64,000 nt of DNA from assembly GCA_009869945.1 (NCBI GenBank), contig WIXG01000224.1:1-64000 (forward strand). The letters are read 5' to 3'. This stretch comes from Mesaphorura yosii. Taxonomy: Eukaryota > Arthropoda > Collembola > Poduromorpha > Tullbergiidae. Made by a program: the position numbers and the translations under genes. The notes under the pieces were generated by a model. That model was not told the origin of the DNA, made no database searches, and worked only from the letters and a program-made list of their open reading frames with translations. Of this stretch, positions 22,685 through 35,155 are shown one piece after another (within the stretch, counting starts at the first letter, position 1; every line of letters starts with the position of its first letter).

Positions 22685-24028
22685 CTTTGCGGAACGAAAT
22701 GATAAGGCAACTTTAGTTATTAAAATTTCTTTCTCAATATTCAATGCGTTCTTACGTTATCATATGCATCCCTGAGCACGGGCAATGTATTCACACCGGT
22801 TCTGATTTGATTACATTCTAAGGCCTTGTTTTGACGCAAATCTCAAAAATATTATGGAACAAAATGATAAGAAACCCCTAAGGTCAAGTGCCGTTACAAA
22901 ATTATCGGATCAGGAAGTCTATTCATGCCATATTTAGCACATGCTAGTGTAAATCCACTAAACAGGAAAATTCTGGATCAGTATGATCAGCATAGCGCTG
23001 CCATGGGTCGTACAAAGGCTCTGACAGCGTAAGCAAGGGTTAAATTGACTTGCTCGTCGATATGGATCAAAATCGAAGTCAAATGCTCGGTTTCTGCGCA
23101 GATTTCACTGCGTGGTTCAAAACTACATGAAATTAGAAGATTACGCGTGCTTTCCATTCCTGATGCCTCCATTGGACAATCCTTTTACTGTCCCAGAGAA
23201 AGGGCTCAATCAAATTTTGCGATCACATTTTCAGTGTTAAAACTTTCACATTCTGTACGCAGGTACCAGAGTTCAGAATCTGAGGCTATTCGCATACATT
23301 TATACCTCTGGCAGGCGGCGGCTCGCTGATAGTCTGGGGTACTTTTGGATGGAATGACAAGAGTGAATTGGCTGTAATTGACATAATGCACATAAATATA
23401 AATGCTGAGGGCTACCAAAACATATTAAGAAATTTTTTTCTGCCGTGTGGTAGAACATTCGTGGGAAGAAGTTGGATTTTCCAACAGGGCAACGCATCAG
23501 TTCAACAGCTAAGGCCGCACAAAATTGGTTCAGTCGAAAAAACGTGCGAATCATGAACTGGCCATCACGTAGCCCTGACCTCAACCCGATAGAAAATTTG
23601 TGGGGGGGGCTTCTGGCTCGTAATCTATACGGCGGAGGCAAGCAATACAATCATAAGAGCAAATTGCAAGCAGCTGTACGAACCGAATGGCTCAAAATAC
23701 CCTTGGATTTCCTCCGGAAACTGATTAGCTGGATGAAGAATAGAATTTTTCAAGTAATTCGAGGTGGAGGGAAGGCAACGAAATACTAATTGCTATTATT
23801 TTTCAATTTTCCATCGTGCCAAAAACGGGTGCCTTATCGTTTTGTCCAAGAAGTATTTTTCATTTTGCCCCATTATTCTAGCTTACTATACTGTATTCCA
23901 ATTCAAATATCTGTGAATAACTAATATGTTAGTCGTGTATATTTTGCATAATACTGATCGAAATTAAAGACATGAGAATTAAAGAATTTATAAAAAATAT
24001 GGGTGCCTTATCATATCGTTACGCACTG
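22685..24028 (+). mobile_element. Decayed Tc1/mariner-superfamily transposon with IR/DR-type ends
   Basis: Each end carries two copies of a GGAACGAAATGATAAGGCA-like repeat in the same orientation: 22691-22709 and 22856-22874 at the left, and inverted copies at 23827-23847 and 24001-24023 at the right. Spacing within each end is about 165-175 bp. This is the inverted-repeat/direct-repeat arrangement known from Sleeping Beauty-type Tc1 elements. The outer right end reads CAGTGCGTAACGA when inverted. TA precedes the left end (22683-22684); the right flank is TT, so one copy of the duplication is probably mutated. The interior holds a broken transposase. It lies between the 18.7-kb gene and the nuclear-fusion-like gene. 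Confidence 0.8.
23003..23789 (+). pseudogene. Tc1-like transposase pseudogene
   Basis: The frame is broken by stops and at least one shift. It starts near an ATG followed by GRTKALTA, then an early stop. The catalytic part is recognisable in pieces: a VWGTFGWNDKSELAV-like block, NAEGYQNIL, a QQGNAS segment where the family normally has a catalytic Asp (QQDNA), and the WPSRSPDLNPIENLWG block with the third catalytic acid retained. A one-base shift near 23498 separates the last two. Loss of the second acidic residue together with the frame breaks means no active enzyme is expected. Confidence 0.88.
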
Positions 24029-24229
24029 TTCTACCTGGCACTACTTAATTACAAATCTACTAGTTCTAAACTGATGGCAGAGAACACAGGACTGTGTGGT
24101 AAACTTTAGTTTTAGTTGACAAGTATAGCAAAAATAAATTGACTTGTGCTGTTGTTGTACTGTGCAGAAACGTTGGTCTTCTTAAATTTCAATGTAATTA
24201 AAGAATGCCAAAACGCTGTAGTAGTTTTC

Positions 24230-25167
24230 TCAGAACATCTTAACAGCGTCTTCCATCACAGTTGTAATGTGCCATTTTAAATCTCCGAGAACCAGTTGGA
24301 ATTCAGTCCATGCCTCTTCAAAACGTCTTTTCCTATCATAATCAAAAACAGTGAAAGTACAGAATGCCTATGTGAATATTAAATTTGCCGTAAAACTCAG
24401 CGTATAAGTGTCACTTACAATGCAGATTTTCGAGAATTCATTTGAGAAGTAGCAAGTTTGTTTAGAGAAGGCAAATCCGGCCAGTTTGCTGCTGACGATC
24501 CCCTCACTTCTTCAAGCAATTGTTCCAGGAATTCATCAGAAATATATGACTGCCTTGAAGGTATGAATGGGTTGGTCATGATAGAGCAAAAGCTGTCACC
24601 TTTCAGTGAAGCAGAAATGAAAACTTACATATTTTGATTGTGAAAATGTGATTCGTACTCGAAGAAGTAACACAAGGCAGACATCCTCTTGTAAATCGTA
24701 TCAAATCCATCATGCTTCCACTGATTAAAGCACTTCCCTTGTGCACACAAAATCAACTCGGCATCTGCATGATAAGTGCGTTTGTCTCGACGATGTTCCG
24801 TGTCCTCACTGCACTCAAGTTTTGGCTCGCCAATCGATTCACAGAAGCATGAAGTCATCATAAACGCGAGTTCCAATTCGATGTCAGATTTAGTCACCAT
24901 GTCCGGGCAAGCCAGTTGAAGCAATGATTTTATCGTGGAATTCCAGCATCCTTCCATTCCAGAATCCATGCTCAGGTAATGCATTTTCCCTCTTGTGTAC
25001 AGGTTGTCATTGTATCCTCCGGAAATGATGGGGCTGATGGGCTTACCTACATTGAACACGGACGTAATGATGTGATAGTAATTGTAAAGATGGAGTTGTC
25101 GCCAAAAGACTCCCACGGCGATGCCAATAAGGACACCAAAAAACCTTGTTATTTTTTGAAGCTCCAT
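24230..25167 (-). CDS. Kar5/GEX1/Brambleberry-like nuclear fusion protein
   Basis: Exons 25167-24629, 24592-24419, 24332-24230 give 271 aa with matching phases. After a hydrophobic N-terminal segment (FFGVLIGIAVGVF), probably a signal or anchor, comes a Cys-rich domain. Its motifs are CWNSTIKSLLQLAC, LAFMMTSCFCESIG, a Cys-Ser-Glu-Asp element, ILCAQGKCFNQW and MSALCYFFEYESHFHNQN. This order (Trp-containing first Cys helix, LA...T.C segment, final ICY-like helix) matches my memory of the Kar5/GEX1/Brambleberry domain, which acts at the nuclear envelope in karyogamy or pronuclear fusion. The rest is a short helical tail; the usual coiled coil and C-terminal membrane segments are not seen, so the product is short or more exons exist. 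An unrelated Cys-rich secreted protein is the alternative. Confidence 0.58.
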
Positions 25168-25608
25168 TGCTGAGATACTCCAATTTCCAACACACCTGGA
25201 ACAACGTCGTGCAAAGATCACTAATCAACTGCTTAACGCACACCTCAGACTCAGACTTGAGACTGAGTTCAATAATAATTGAAATGCAACGAAGTGGCTG
25301 GTGGCTGTAATATGACTGCAATTCCTTTCTGAAATATTGCAATGATTTGATATTGACTCTTATTGACACTGTAAGATCAAGCAGCCTTTCTTAACTTTCG
25401 AATGCACATTAGAAACCACAAATGAGATCGAACGAATGATGAGTTTTATTACACATGGATTTCATGCCAATTTCTTTAAATAAATGAATTATTATTCAAC
25501 AGCTAACCTGCTAAGTTGTAGTCGTAATCGGTGAAAACATTAAACAGATCACAAACAATGGACTAGCTAACTTACAAGTAATCAACAATTAGCGCTCTTA
25601 CAAACGTA

Positions 25609-28045
25609 TCAAACACAAGGTTCATCACTCTGATATTCTTCTGCATTTTCAGGATTGCAATTACTGCCACTGCCGTCACAGTTTATTAATGGTAGCAAAG
25701 TTGTGACAAAAACTTGTGAAAGGTCAGTCTCCTGAGTATCAAAATCTTCGAGGCTATTACAAAACAGATTATAATTACTAACGCCGACGGACTTGAGGCC
25801 GAGAGCCCACTCCTGTTTGTTGGAGCAATTTTGTAGTACAAGATACTTTCTATGCTTCTGCAACGACTTAATTATGGATCCGACTGCTGAGATTCCGCTA
25901 TAGTCAAAGTACGTCCAGTGCAGACAGTCAAGTACGATTATATGGTGCGTTGTCTTAAATTCTATAACATGAGAGCTGATTTGTTCTCGAAGAACATCGA
26001 TCATTGGGAATTGTAGTGGTCCAGACGTTGGCCTGAGAAGAATGTAGTTGAGCTTTGTGCGCGGGTCAACCTTCAGTTGCGAAGTTAACTGCGACGAAAG
26101 TGATTTGTATAAAATGATTGCAATACTGCAGGCGGTTCCGATACCAATGCCATACTCCATTCCCAGGAAAAGTGACGAGATGAATGTTAAGAAGCAAGTA
26201 AGAGCGTCAAATTCTAAAATGAGACATCATTGATACAAAAATCGTAAAATAAAAACACATTTACCCTTTGCTTTGCATTTACTCACTTGAAACTCTCCAC
26301 ATCGGGATGAATGTATCTTTCTCTATCAACACCATCAAGGCGCAAATGATAATTGCAGCTAACGAAGCCTTTGGAATGTAAGTGAACGCTGGCGTAAAAA
26401 CTCCTAGTGATAACAAAATGGTGAGACCTGCAGGAAGATAGGAAGACATCAATCGACCATAGACACAGGTTCTTCTGTATAAACTTTTGAAGGCACGTAC
26501 TTGTAAAGAGTCCACTTAACGGTGTTCGTACTCCACTCGCCTCATTGATGGCTGATCTTGAAAATGAGCCTGACACTGGCTGAGCCGAGAAGAAACTGCC
26601 AACTGCATTACAAACACCAAGCGCAAACATTTCTTGCGTTCCGTCAATTTTCTGCCCATTTCCGTACACTTTCGCAATCGCGACATTTTGAAGTATTGCG
26701 ACCAGAGCTATGATTAAAGGTGCAGTACCGAGAAGTGTCCATGTTTCACTAAAGCTTAGAGTTTCTGCGTCTTGCATTAAATCTGTACTGTTATGGTGGT
26801 TGTTCACTGGGAGTAAAAAAGAAGGAACTCGAATTGGAGGAAACCCGCCTTCCACTCTGCCAATAAGTTTGAATGGTGGATCGTGACGAGAGGCAGTTGA
26901 CCAGATAAAAGCGATTAATGTTGTGATTGTCACGACTAGAACGTTTCGACTGATTGAGAGCACCCAAAGACATTTCCGACCTGTTTGCGATCGGCCGTCC
27001 GTTCCGGTGATTGGAATGATTCTGTTTAGCTTCTGCACAAGAAATCTTGGGTTAGTGACAAAAGTGCTAACAACGCTAATGCTAGAACCCGAAAATTCAC
27101 CTGGAATAAGAGAAGCAAAATCAAACAGCTGCACCCAAGAATTGTGTCTCCGGGTGAAATCTTCGAAAAATTATTAATGAAAAATCTCCAGTATCCAATG
27201 AAGTTATTCTGATTTTTGCCAGCAGCTCCAGTAATGCCAAATAAACTTTTGATTTGCGACGAGGAGATTGTGATAGCAGCTCCTGCTGTGAAGCCGATGG
27301 TCACTGGCTCAGCAATTAAGCTAACCACCGCTCCTGATAAACATTAGCAAATCCAGAAGTTATAGCACACAGAAAGAAGAGATGCAAAAGGTCGCAGCCA
27401 GGGACTTACCAAGTCTGAATAGTGCCAACAAAAGTGCAAATATTCCGGCCCAAAAAGATGAAAGTATCACGCACTCTGGATAATTTTCCCCACAAGCCTC
27501 AAAAGCTACCAATGATATGATAGCAGTCGGTCCAATGGTGACTTGATAACATGATCCCAGAATGATGTAAATCAAGGGAGCAATGAATGATGAGTAGAGC
27601 CCATACTAAAAGTTTACAGAATATGTTTATACATTCATACTATTTAAGTTCCAATAATTCTAACCTGTGGCTTTAAGCCCGCCATAACAGCATAAGCCAT
27701 GACTTGCGGGACTGCAGTGAAGCCGACAGTCAGACCAGCAATTATATCACCAACGGTGTACACTGGCTTATACCTAGGTAGCCAAGCCAGAATCGGAAGA
27801 CACCTGCTAACCATTTCCTTGAACATCGATGTGCACATTTTCCGCCCCGAACGAGACTCCATTTCTCCTGTCAGTGAAGTTGCTTCATTGATTGGCCCGG
27901 TCATGTTGCTGTTTTCTAAGTGATTCGAGGCAAAGACCGATTCCGAGCCGGTTGAAGCGGAGGCCGAAGACTTGGAGTCACGGTGCACCTTAGTCAAGGC
28001 CCGATTCTCTTCCTCCTCCATGTCCATGTCAATGTTACAGTTCAT
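25609..28045 (-). CDS. SLC26-family sulfate/anion transporter (SLC26A11-like) with STAS domain
   Basis: Exons 28045-27665, 27605-27410, 27333-27101, 27032-26501, 26427-26287, 26213-25609 give 695 aa; every junction is GT-AG and in phase. A polar N-terminal tail (about 75 aa) precedes the transport core: YTVGDIIAGLTVGFTAVPQ (the SLC26 signature region), GLKPQYGLYSSF, TIGPTAIISLV, AEPVTIGFTAGAAITI, NAVGSFFSAQPVSGSFSRSA and PKASLAAIIICALMVLIEKD. The C-terminal part (about residues 530-695) is a STAS domain with VLDCLHWTYFDYSGISAVGS. The conserved order and the QIKSLFGI element place it nearest the sodium-independent sulfate transporter branch. It exchanges sulfate or other anions at plasma or lysosomal membranes. 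Reverse-strand AATAAA is near 25445-25450. Confidence 0.93.
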
Positions 28046-30811
28046 TGTCCATGTTCTACTACGGTCAGAAAGCCCAGATGCAATTCAGCCCGTCCAACTG
28101 TGAAATCGATGCCCTGTTAACATGACCCAAGAGAGATAACAACATTTAATCAAGCACATCACATTAACCTCGAATTTAACTCTTTCTCGTGGAGTCAGCC
28201 GACATAAGATATGATTTTAATTATCTCTACAGTGCATGAAAAAGAGGTGTGTATTTATAGCTAGGTGTGTTGTAAACTTGTAGATCTTGTTTCTACCTAA
28301 TTACATTGATGCTTCTTCCATCTACATCCTCATCATCTCACCTTAACTGCTAATCGGAATGAAATGTTACTTGAGAAAACTCTTACAATTATGCCAATTA
28401 CTACAAGTTACGGTAAAATGCACAACTCTTTGCTGACTAATCAGACTGCTACTAAAAACAAGATAAAGCCATCAACCTTACCCTCACAAATCCGGCAAGC
28501 CAATTTCGAGTTATGGATGTTCACGTATCAAAACTTCTCTTTCTTTGCCAGCGGACCGTCACTTTCGTGGTCCATTAACTCGCCGTCCCGTTGGCACTTC
28601 ACTTTTGTTTCTGTTAAACCATTAATAACCGTTCATCATTTTCTTTGTCGTGACTCGTGACACGTTGAAATTAATTACTTTACTCAACAGATAGAAAGTA
28701 GGAAAGCAGATGGGTGCTTGATGTTTCGGTTCAGATTCTATTCGAATTTACAGCTGTCTACGAAAGTGACTTCATGTGCGATCCGAGCAGCAAAAACTGG
28801 AGCTCGCTCGGCCGAGTGTATTCGAGGATGCATACACACGAAAGAAGTGTACCGAGGAAGTTGTTACATAATCTTTAGCACGTATTGATGACATGTACCC
28901 TGTTCTGGAAAATCTGCACTTTATGCTAAGCTAAAGGTGGGCGGATCATACGCTGATTTGCAAGACGAGCATTTTTAATAATTTTTGCACTGCTGGTTTT
29001 TTACTTCAATTGTTGATGAGTGTGACTGTGAGAAATCTTGGGTTGGCAGTCTTGGCTTTGCTGCCTTTTGGTTCACATGTCCGCGAATTAACAACAAAGC
29101 CTATAATAAATGGGCAGAATTTATCAATGTTCTGCTTGTCTCAACCTTTATCTCGTAGTTTTAGTTTCATATCTTAATGTAAATCCTTTCCTTCCGTGAA
29201 ACAACATCTTATCAATGACCATGTGTAATCTGTATTCTGTATCGCTCAAAGCGAGGACTGATCCAAATTATAAAATCTGAACAAATGATGAGACGATGGG
29301 AGCAGCGCCGGTGTGCATTTAACTTACAAGAAACTGCTATTAATCATAATATTTTGAGCATATCGCTTGGCATACTAAACTCATTCATTTGGCGTCTGTC
29401 GTGTCCGTCCGTCCGTCCTCGGTTCTGGTAAACCAATGCTTATTGTTTCAAGTCCAATTCGAATCCCAAAGGCTATAATTTGAAAATCTCTCGTTCAAAA
29501 CTCGGAATTCAGGAATTCTCATAAAAAAATACAGAAAATCAGCGCGTGCACTTGCTTAATTAAATGCGCATATGCACTTCGTGTCCTGTGAAACGGTAAG
29601 ATGCATGTCTAATCCTCGATTTATGTTCCAAGATCTTAATTCCACTCTCATGGCAAAAAATTCACGCTTCATTTCGTGCTGTCATCCCTCACAAGTTGCA
29701 TGCATCTCATCTGACATTCCCTGAAAATTCAGACCGAACGAAATGAATTTCACATTCGGCGTTTTTTATTGTCTTGGGGTTTTTATGCTTTTCTTCGTTA
29801 ATTTACTTTAAATCTTGACCTCGTTTCCGTCTATCCTAGAAAAGTGTGTCAGTTGCCAGCAACAAGGCGCATGTAATGCGTTGCATCCGTACTTCCGGCA
29901 TATTTCCTCTCATTTCGCTGAGCCTGTGCCTGTGCGCTGTGCCCCGCAGCTGCAAGATGCAATTCATACGTTTGTCCTGTGCTCATTTCCTCCAAACGCG
30001 AGGACTTGCTCTGCGTACGCATTCTCATGCACTGTCAAAATTATGATGACAATGGCAAGAAAGTGAACTTGAAGTCATCATCACGCGAGTGGTTGAACAT
30101 TTTCCGCATAAATCAATTTATTATTCGGGTCGACGCGTCCTACACCAACCCAAGCATGCCCGACTTGATGCGGGCTCAGCAGTCCGCAACTTGCACACGC
30201 ACAAACCTAACAAAACTCAAAACTGTAAAATTGTATTGCTCATGATCTTGGTCTTGAATTCGTAAGCACATTACGAGCACAAGGAGCGTGTGAAGTGTGA
30301 GTGCCTTAATGTGAGTCATGAGCATGCATGAGGGATGAAAAATAAATGCGTAAATAAAAATGGAGCATGTTAATGTCAGTTATAGTAAATTGCCTCAAAA
30401 TATAAGACTGCGCTTTGTTTTTATATTCCAAATTATAAATGTGAATCTTCTCCTCTTACTTCGTTGCCAGAAGTAAAGCACAAAAAGAACTCACATCATC
30501 AATTAACACTTTTACTTGAATTTTCACTTATTTCACATGCTCTACGCTGCGAGTGTAAAAAAAATGACCATTTTGGGGCTCGCCGGCTGGCAAACACGCA
30601 AAATGAGCAACGTGAACCACATTATGGCCGCGTATCGCGTATCTGTTAATGGATGCAGCAAAGTTATAAAAATTGGTGGTTTGGGCTGAAACCGCTTTAC
30701 TCGCAATTTGGTGGGCTTGGCACAAGTTAGTCGCGTGTGCTAGCTTCCGTGGAATATATGGGCTAAGCTCAAGTTCGTTTGCACTATTGTTACCAAATTC
30801 ATAGCACAATC
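28046..30811. other. 2.8-kb stretch without a supported gene
   Basis: It holds the 5' flank of the SLC26 gene and the promoter side of the 30.8-kb gene. Open frames at 29815-30245 overlap each other in different frames and lack family features. A short GTCC tetranucleotide tract is at about 29402-29417. Confidence 0.45.
30665..30672 (+). promoter_or_regulatory. Candidate TATA box
   Basis: TATAAAAA lies about 140 bp upstream of the ATG at 30812. That would imply a transcription start near 30695 and a 5' UTR of roughly 115 nt. Position and match only; no experimental support. Confidence 0.4.
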
Positions 30812-31827
30812 ATGAGATCTCAGTTTCCGGTTTCTGCCATTTGTATTTGTGTCGTGTTGGTCATCTGCACACGCTCGCCGTTCGCTCAAGCTGGATCGGT
30901 CGACAATAAGCTGGCCTTGGCGGCTGCGGCCGCGGCTGCGGAGTCGTCCTCCTCACAGTATTACTACGACCCGAGTCCCACCATGTACGCCATGAAGGAT
31001 CCGATCCTCGCTCCTGCGACAGCGGCTCCTGTCCACACACACTCGCACGCGCACATGCAGCCGATCATGATCCCGTACCCAAGCTCAAACGGACTACACT
31101 CGATGAACATGGCTGAATTGGTGGACATCACAAAAATGAGCAAGAAGAGGCAGGCGATACGGCGACGGCATAACAAGAACCTTTACGGGGACCTCATGGG
31201 AGACTACAGCACTCACTTCACTGGACAACACTCGCCATTAAAGGTACAGGTAAAGGTTAAACAAGTCTAAAATGGCTGACACGACAGCGGAAGGAGTGAC
31301 GGTCATTACTACACACCAAATATCGAATGTTGCTCAGGCTCGCACAGAGGACATTTGGGCACTCGATGGAAAAGCAAAGCACTTGGAGGTTCTGCTCCTG
31401 TTTGTCATTCTTGCTGGATTGTTGCTCAAAGTTGCGTTCTCGCTGCTCTGGTGGAAGAAGGCATTGGGAGGGTAAGTTCCCAATTTGAATTAGGTTATTA
31501 AAACAGCAGCTTTCTATACGGATTTACTATGCTTGCACCAGAATGGCAATGGGATGGGGTCCGATGCAGGTCGTGACTGGCGGAAGTGGATGGGGCGGTG
31601 GTGGTTTCGGAGGCGGTGGCGGAGGTGGTGGCTGGGGCTGGAGGCAGCTTGACGAAACAACCAACGGAATGGGGCCAACAATTCTCCAGTTCTTGACTGA
31701 CGTTGTGGGAAAAGCGCTGGATAACGGCGCGGAGAAGTACTCGTCGTCGTCGCCTTCGGTTGCTGCAACAGTTGCTGGTTCGGCAAAAACGAACACGACA
31801 GCAAGTAAAGTGACAAAGCAAGAGTAA
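30812..31827 (+). CDS. Unknown secretory/membrane protein: signal peptide, Ala tract, His cluster, TM segment, Gly/Trp-rich C-terminus
   Basis: Exons 30812-31243, 31338-31471, 31542-31827 give 283 aa; the phases agree (0 and 2). The protein begins with a signal peptide (AICICVVLVICTRSPFAQAG), then a run of alanines, a Tyr/Pro-rich patch, HTHSHAHM, and a basic block KKRQAIRRRHNK that could be a processing site. After the first intron comes one strong membrane helix (LEVLLLFVILAGLLLKVAF) ending in WWKK. Exon 3 is Gly/Trp-rich and then Ser/Thr-rich. If the first intron is retained, the first frame stops at 31270 and a separate ATG frame opens at 31272, so two transcripts or two genes are conceivable; the single-gene model is preferred because of the clean splice sites. 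No family recognised; extracellular-matrix or cuticle-associated character is only suggested by composition. Confidence 0.7.
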
Positions 31828-32508
31828 CGTAGTTATAAGCAGTGATTCTTGATGGAGGGGTTCATGACAATGAGAGCGATACTCGACGAGACGAAACTAA
31901 TGCAGTTATTTCAATGTATCCAATTTTTGGCATTTTTGTTGTTCTGTTGAAACATTAATTTATTCAAACTTGTTACACCTTTTACTCATAATTTATTATG
32001 CCGTTGAAACGATTAAATCTGTAGTAATTAGCAAAGGGTCAGATGTTGATGAAGTCGTATTGTACCATTTCAAACTTGGAACAAGACTTCTTGACGCTCT
32101 TCCAGATTCCGTGAGAAAAGGCTACAACAGTAGTTCGAGCAAAGACTTCATGTTCACAGCCTGCGTTTGGCGCATATATACTCGCTAAGTTTCTAGGGTT
32201 GGTCAGTCACTGAACTGAACTCTTCCCTGGACACTGAGGTTTTCATTGGGAACCAGAAACTTTATCACCGGTCTTTCCAGAATAAAGTGGCTAGGCTATT
32301 CGTCTGGCCTTGAACTTTTAGGTCAGAAGGAAGCAGAGGCCAAAGAAGCGTCAGGATGAGTACGTTATCAAAAGTAGCATCTGATAGTTGAGGTCACGTA
32401 GTACAACTGCAGATTGTCAATGTGGGCAAAGGCAGACTAACCGCGCTGGTTTAAAATCACAGTGAATTTGTCCAGAACAAAATCAAACACGCACAGGTCC
32501 AGCTCAAA
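31828..32508. other. Intergenic; no gene seen
   Basis: 3' UTR of the preceding gene and 5' flank of the GMC oxidoreductase gene. The short frame at 31970-32188 has no recognisable features. Confidence 0.5.
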
Positions 32509-34966
32509 ATGATACAAAAGCTAATCCTATTTTTTCTGTTTACGTTTCTGCCATTTTTCATATTTTACATCTGGATGTTCAACTGCTACGTTGATTTCCT
32601 GTTAACCCGATTTTTTCCGGTTGTGCAAGAAAATGAAGTCTTTGATTTCATTATCGGTAAGTTCAGGAGCTGATCCGATGACAGCAAGGGAAGCATTTGA
32701 GTTTAGCGTCTGATTTTTACTTGTACGCAGTTGGCGGTGGTTCAGCTGGTGCGGTTCTTGCCAATCGGCTGTCGAAGAACAACAAAGTGCTATTGCTTGA
32801 GGCCGGTGGCGACCCTCTGTACTTGAATTCAATTCCTGGCTTAGCCTTCCAGTTTGTTCACCAACCTCAGGTGGACTGGGCGTATCAAACAGTGCCACAG
32901 AAAAATGCAATGCATCTGGCTCCAGACAGGGTCACTTGCAATTGATTTACGCTTTATGCAAATGACGTGAATGCAAAATCGTGGATTGAACTTGCAGAGA
33001 TCAAAATGGCCGAGAGGAAAGTCTTTGGGAGGAAGCAGCGTTCTGAACTATCTTGCGTATGTGAGAGGACATCCGATGGATTACGACAATTGGGCAAACA
33101 TTACAGCAGACTCTAGTTGGAAATATGAGAATCTTCTACCACTGTTCAAGAGGAGTTTGAAGTATCGAGGCAATTTCACGGACAATGGTAAGTGAGCTTG
33201 ATTTGTACAATTTTACTGCTACCACTATACGACGGTGATTTGATATTGACGTCCTAGAAAAACATTATGGCAATTCTCCGTACGGGCATCTTCAAGTTGA
33301 AGCCAAGCCATGGTCACCATTATATCAAGCGTTTAGTGATGCGGGAGCTGAACTAGGGTTCCCACAGCTGGATTTGAATGGGCCTCAAAGGACAGGTAAA
33401 CAAGACGAAAAAAAGAACGATTAAAGCCGCTAATTTAGGGTGATTGTAACCTACTTCAGGCTTCGGCGCATTCGAGTTCACTGAACAGAATGGAGCGAGA
33501 CATTCAACGTACGCTGCGTTTCTGAGGCCCGTCCTTCACAGATCCAATTTGAGAATTTCAAGATACTCACAAGCAATCAAGGTCGGCATTAATATGCAGA
33601 TACCAATACTTTTAGTTTTGCCCGCAGATATTCAATGTTTCATTGAATACAGATCAGGCTGGACAAATCAAATCGTGCTGATGGAATCTGGTACCTGCAT
33701 CACGGTGAGAAGAAATTCGCAAGAGTCTCGGAAGAAATTATCGTCAGTGGTGGCGCGATCGAGTCGCCGAAACTACTCATGCTTTCAGGAATTGGGCCGA
33801 AATCTCATTTAGAATCTGTTGGAGTAAGACTTTGATCACTTTGTTCGTTTGGCCGTCATCTTATCAATGCCCGATGTACTTTAAAGATTAAGACGAAAGT
33901 AGATCTTCCGGTCGGGAAAAACTTGCAAGACCATCCGATGACTGTGATGCCGAATTTTGTCATCGATAAGCCGTACTCATTCATGCCAGAACGCGACATG
34001 ACGCTGAAAGCTCTGTTCGATTACTTCATCTTCGGACAAGGTGGCGATTTTCATTTGCCATGTAACATTCAGTTCGCGGCGTAAATTCTTTAAGAATCTG
34101 TTAACACAGGACCACTGACGTGTCCAACGAAAGCCGAAGCCCAGGCGTTTGTCACAACCTCACTTGCCAAGCCGTCGAATTGGCCTGATCTTCAATTGTA
34201 CCTTTACTCAATCGGAATGCACGAATCGATTCATACGGTCATGGCCGACGCGTACGGATTCGATGAGTCAATGCTGGAAAGGTTTACAGCGACTACGCGA
34301 GGTCATGACGGCTTCGTCCTTGCACCATTGCTTGGGCGTGTTAAAAGTCGCGGGGAGTTGCTGCTCAAGGACAAGAATCCACTGAATCCTCCAATTATCG
34401 ATCCGCACTACTTCGACCATCCCGATGACTTGAATGCTATTGTAGAGGGAATGCAGTTTATGGTGAAGATAGTGGAAACGAAAGCATTTCAAAGCATTGG
34501 CGCACGCGTCGCAAATGTCCCATTCGAGCCATGCAAGAATTTGACGTTCAAATCGAATGCTTACTTCGCGTGCTACGCCAAGTACTGGGGCATGACGTGC
34601 TATCATCCGACGGGGACATGTCGAATGGGCCGAGAAACTGACAAGAATGCGGTTGTGGACTCCAAACTCAGGTAATCATCCCAGACAGACTGGCAATTCC
34701 TGATGCAGGCCCGAAGAAATTATTCCAGTATGCATCTCTTATTATTTAGAGTGCTTCGAACGAAAGGACTTCGTGTCGCCGACAATTCCATCATGCCGGA
34801 CATCGTGAACGGTAACACGAACGCACCAGCCATCCTAATAGGTGAAAAAGCGGCGTACATGATTCGTGAATTTTGGTCGTCACAGTTTTCAGTCTGCTTG
34901 AATTCAATACTCAACGTTGTTCCGAGGATATGGGATGAGAAATGCTTTTATTCGAGATTTGTCTAA
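32509..34966 (+). CDS. GMC oxidoreductase, glucose dehydrogenase (FAD, quinone)-like
   Basis: Nine exons: 32509-32656, 32731-32930, 32998-33187, 33258-33395, 33460-33581, 33653-33823, 33887-34040, 34110-34671, 34750-34966; 633 aa. An N-terminal hydrophobic anchor ([20 protein letters not shown]) precedes the FAD-binding fold [15 protein letters not shown], then LLEAGG, the GMC signature [21 protein letters not shown], and the second signature [18 protein letters not shown]. The catalytic region has [10 protein letters not shown] (His) and [16 protein letters not shown] (Asn). Family members oxidise alcohols or sugars with FAD; in arthropods they act in cuticle, immunity and ecdysteroid metabolism. 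The exon 2 donor (AGG then GTCACT) is weak but preserves phase. An uncleaved anchor rather than a classic signal peptide suggests membrane attachment. AATAAA at 34972. Confidence 0.93.
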
Positions 34967-35155
34967 AAACAAATAAAAGCAGTCTGAAAACCAATGAGAG
35001 AATCACAGCCTTCCTAACTATACACTAATTTTCAGCAAGAACGGTAAAGCATGAATGATGACGGTTTATGAATCTGGCACAATGGCAGTATGAAATTGTA
35101 TAGCAGGACAGATGAAGAAGGGTCCATAAAGGTTACCCTATGCTGGGACGAGGAT

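Noticed and set aside
29815..30245. Cluster of overlapping plus-strand frames
   Set aside because: Three frames overlap with no consistent coding bias or motif.
31498..31821. Long Pro/Arg-rich minus-strand frames
   Set aside because: Shadows of the Gly/Trp-rich exon on the plus strand; repetitive codons keep the reverse frames open.
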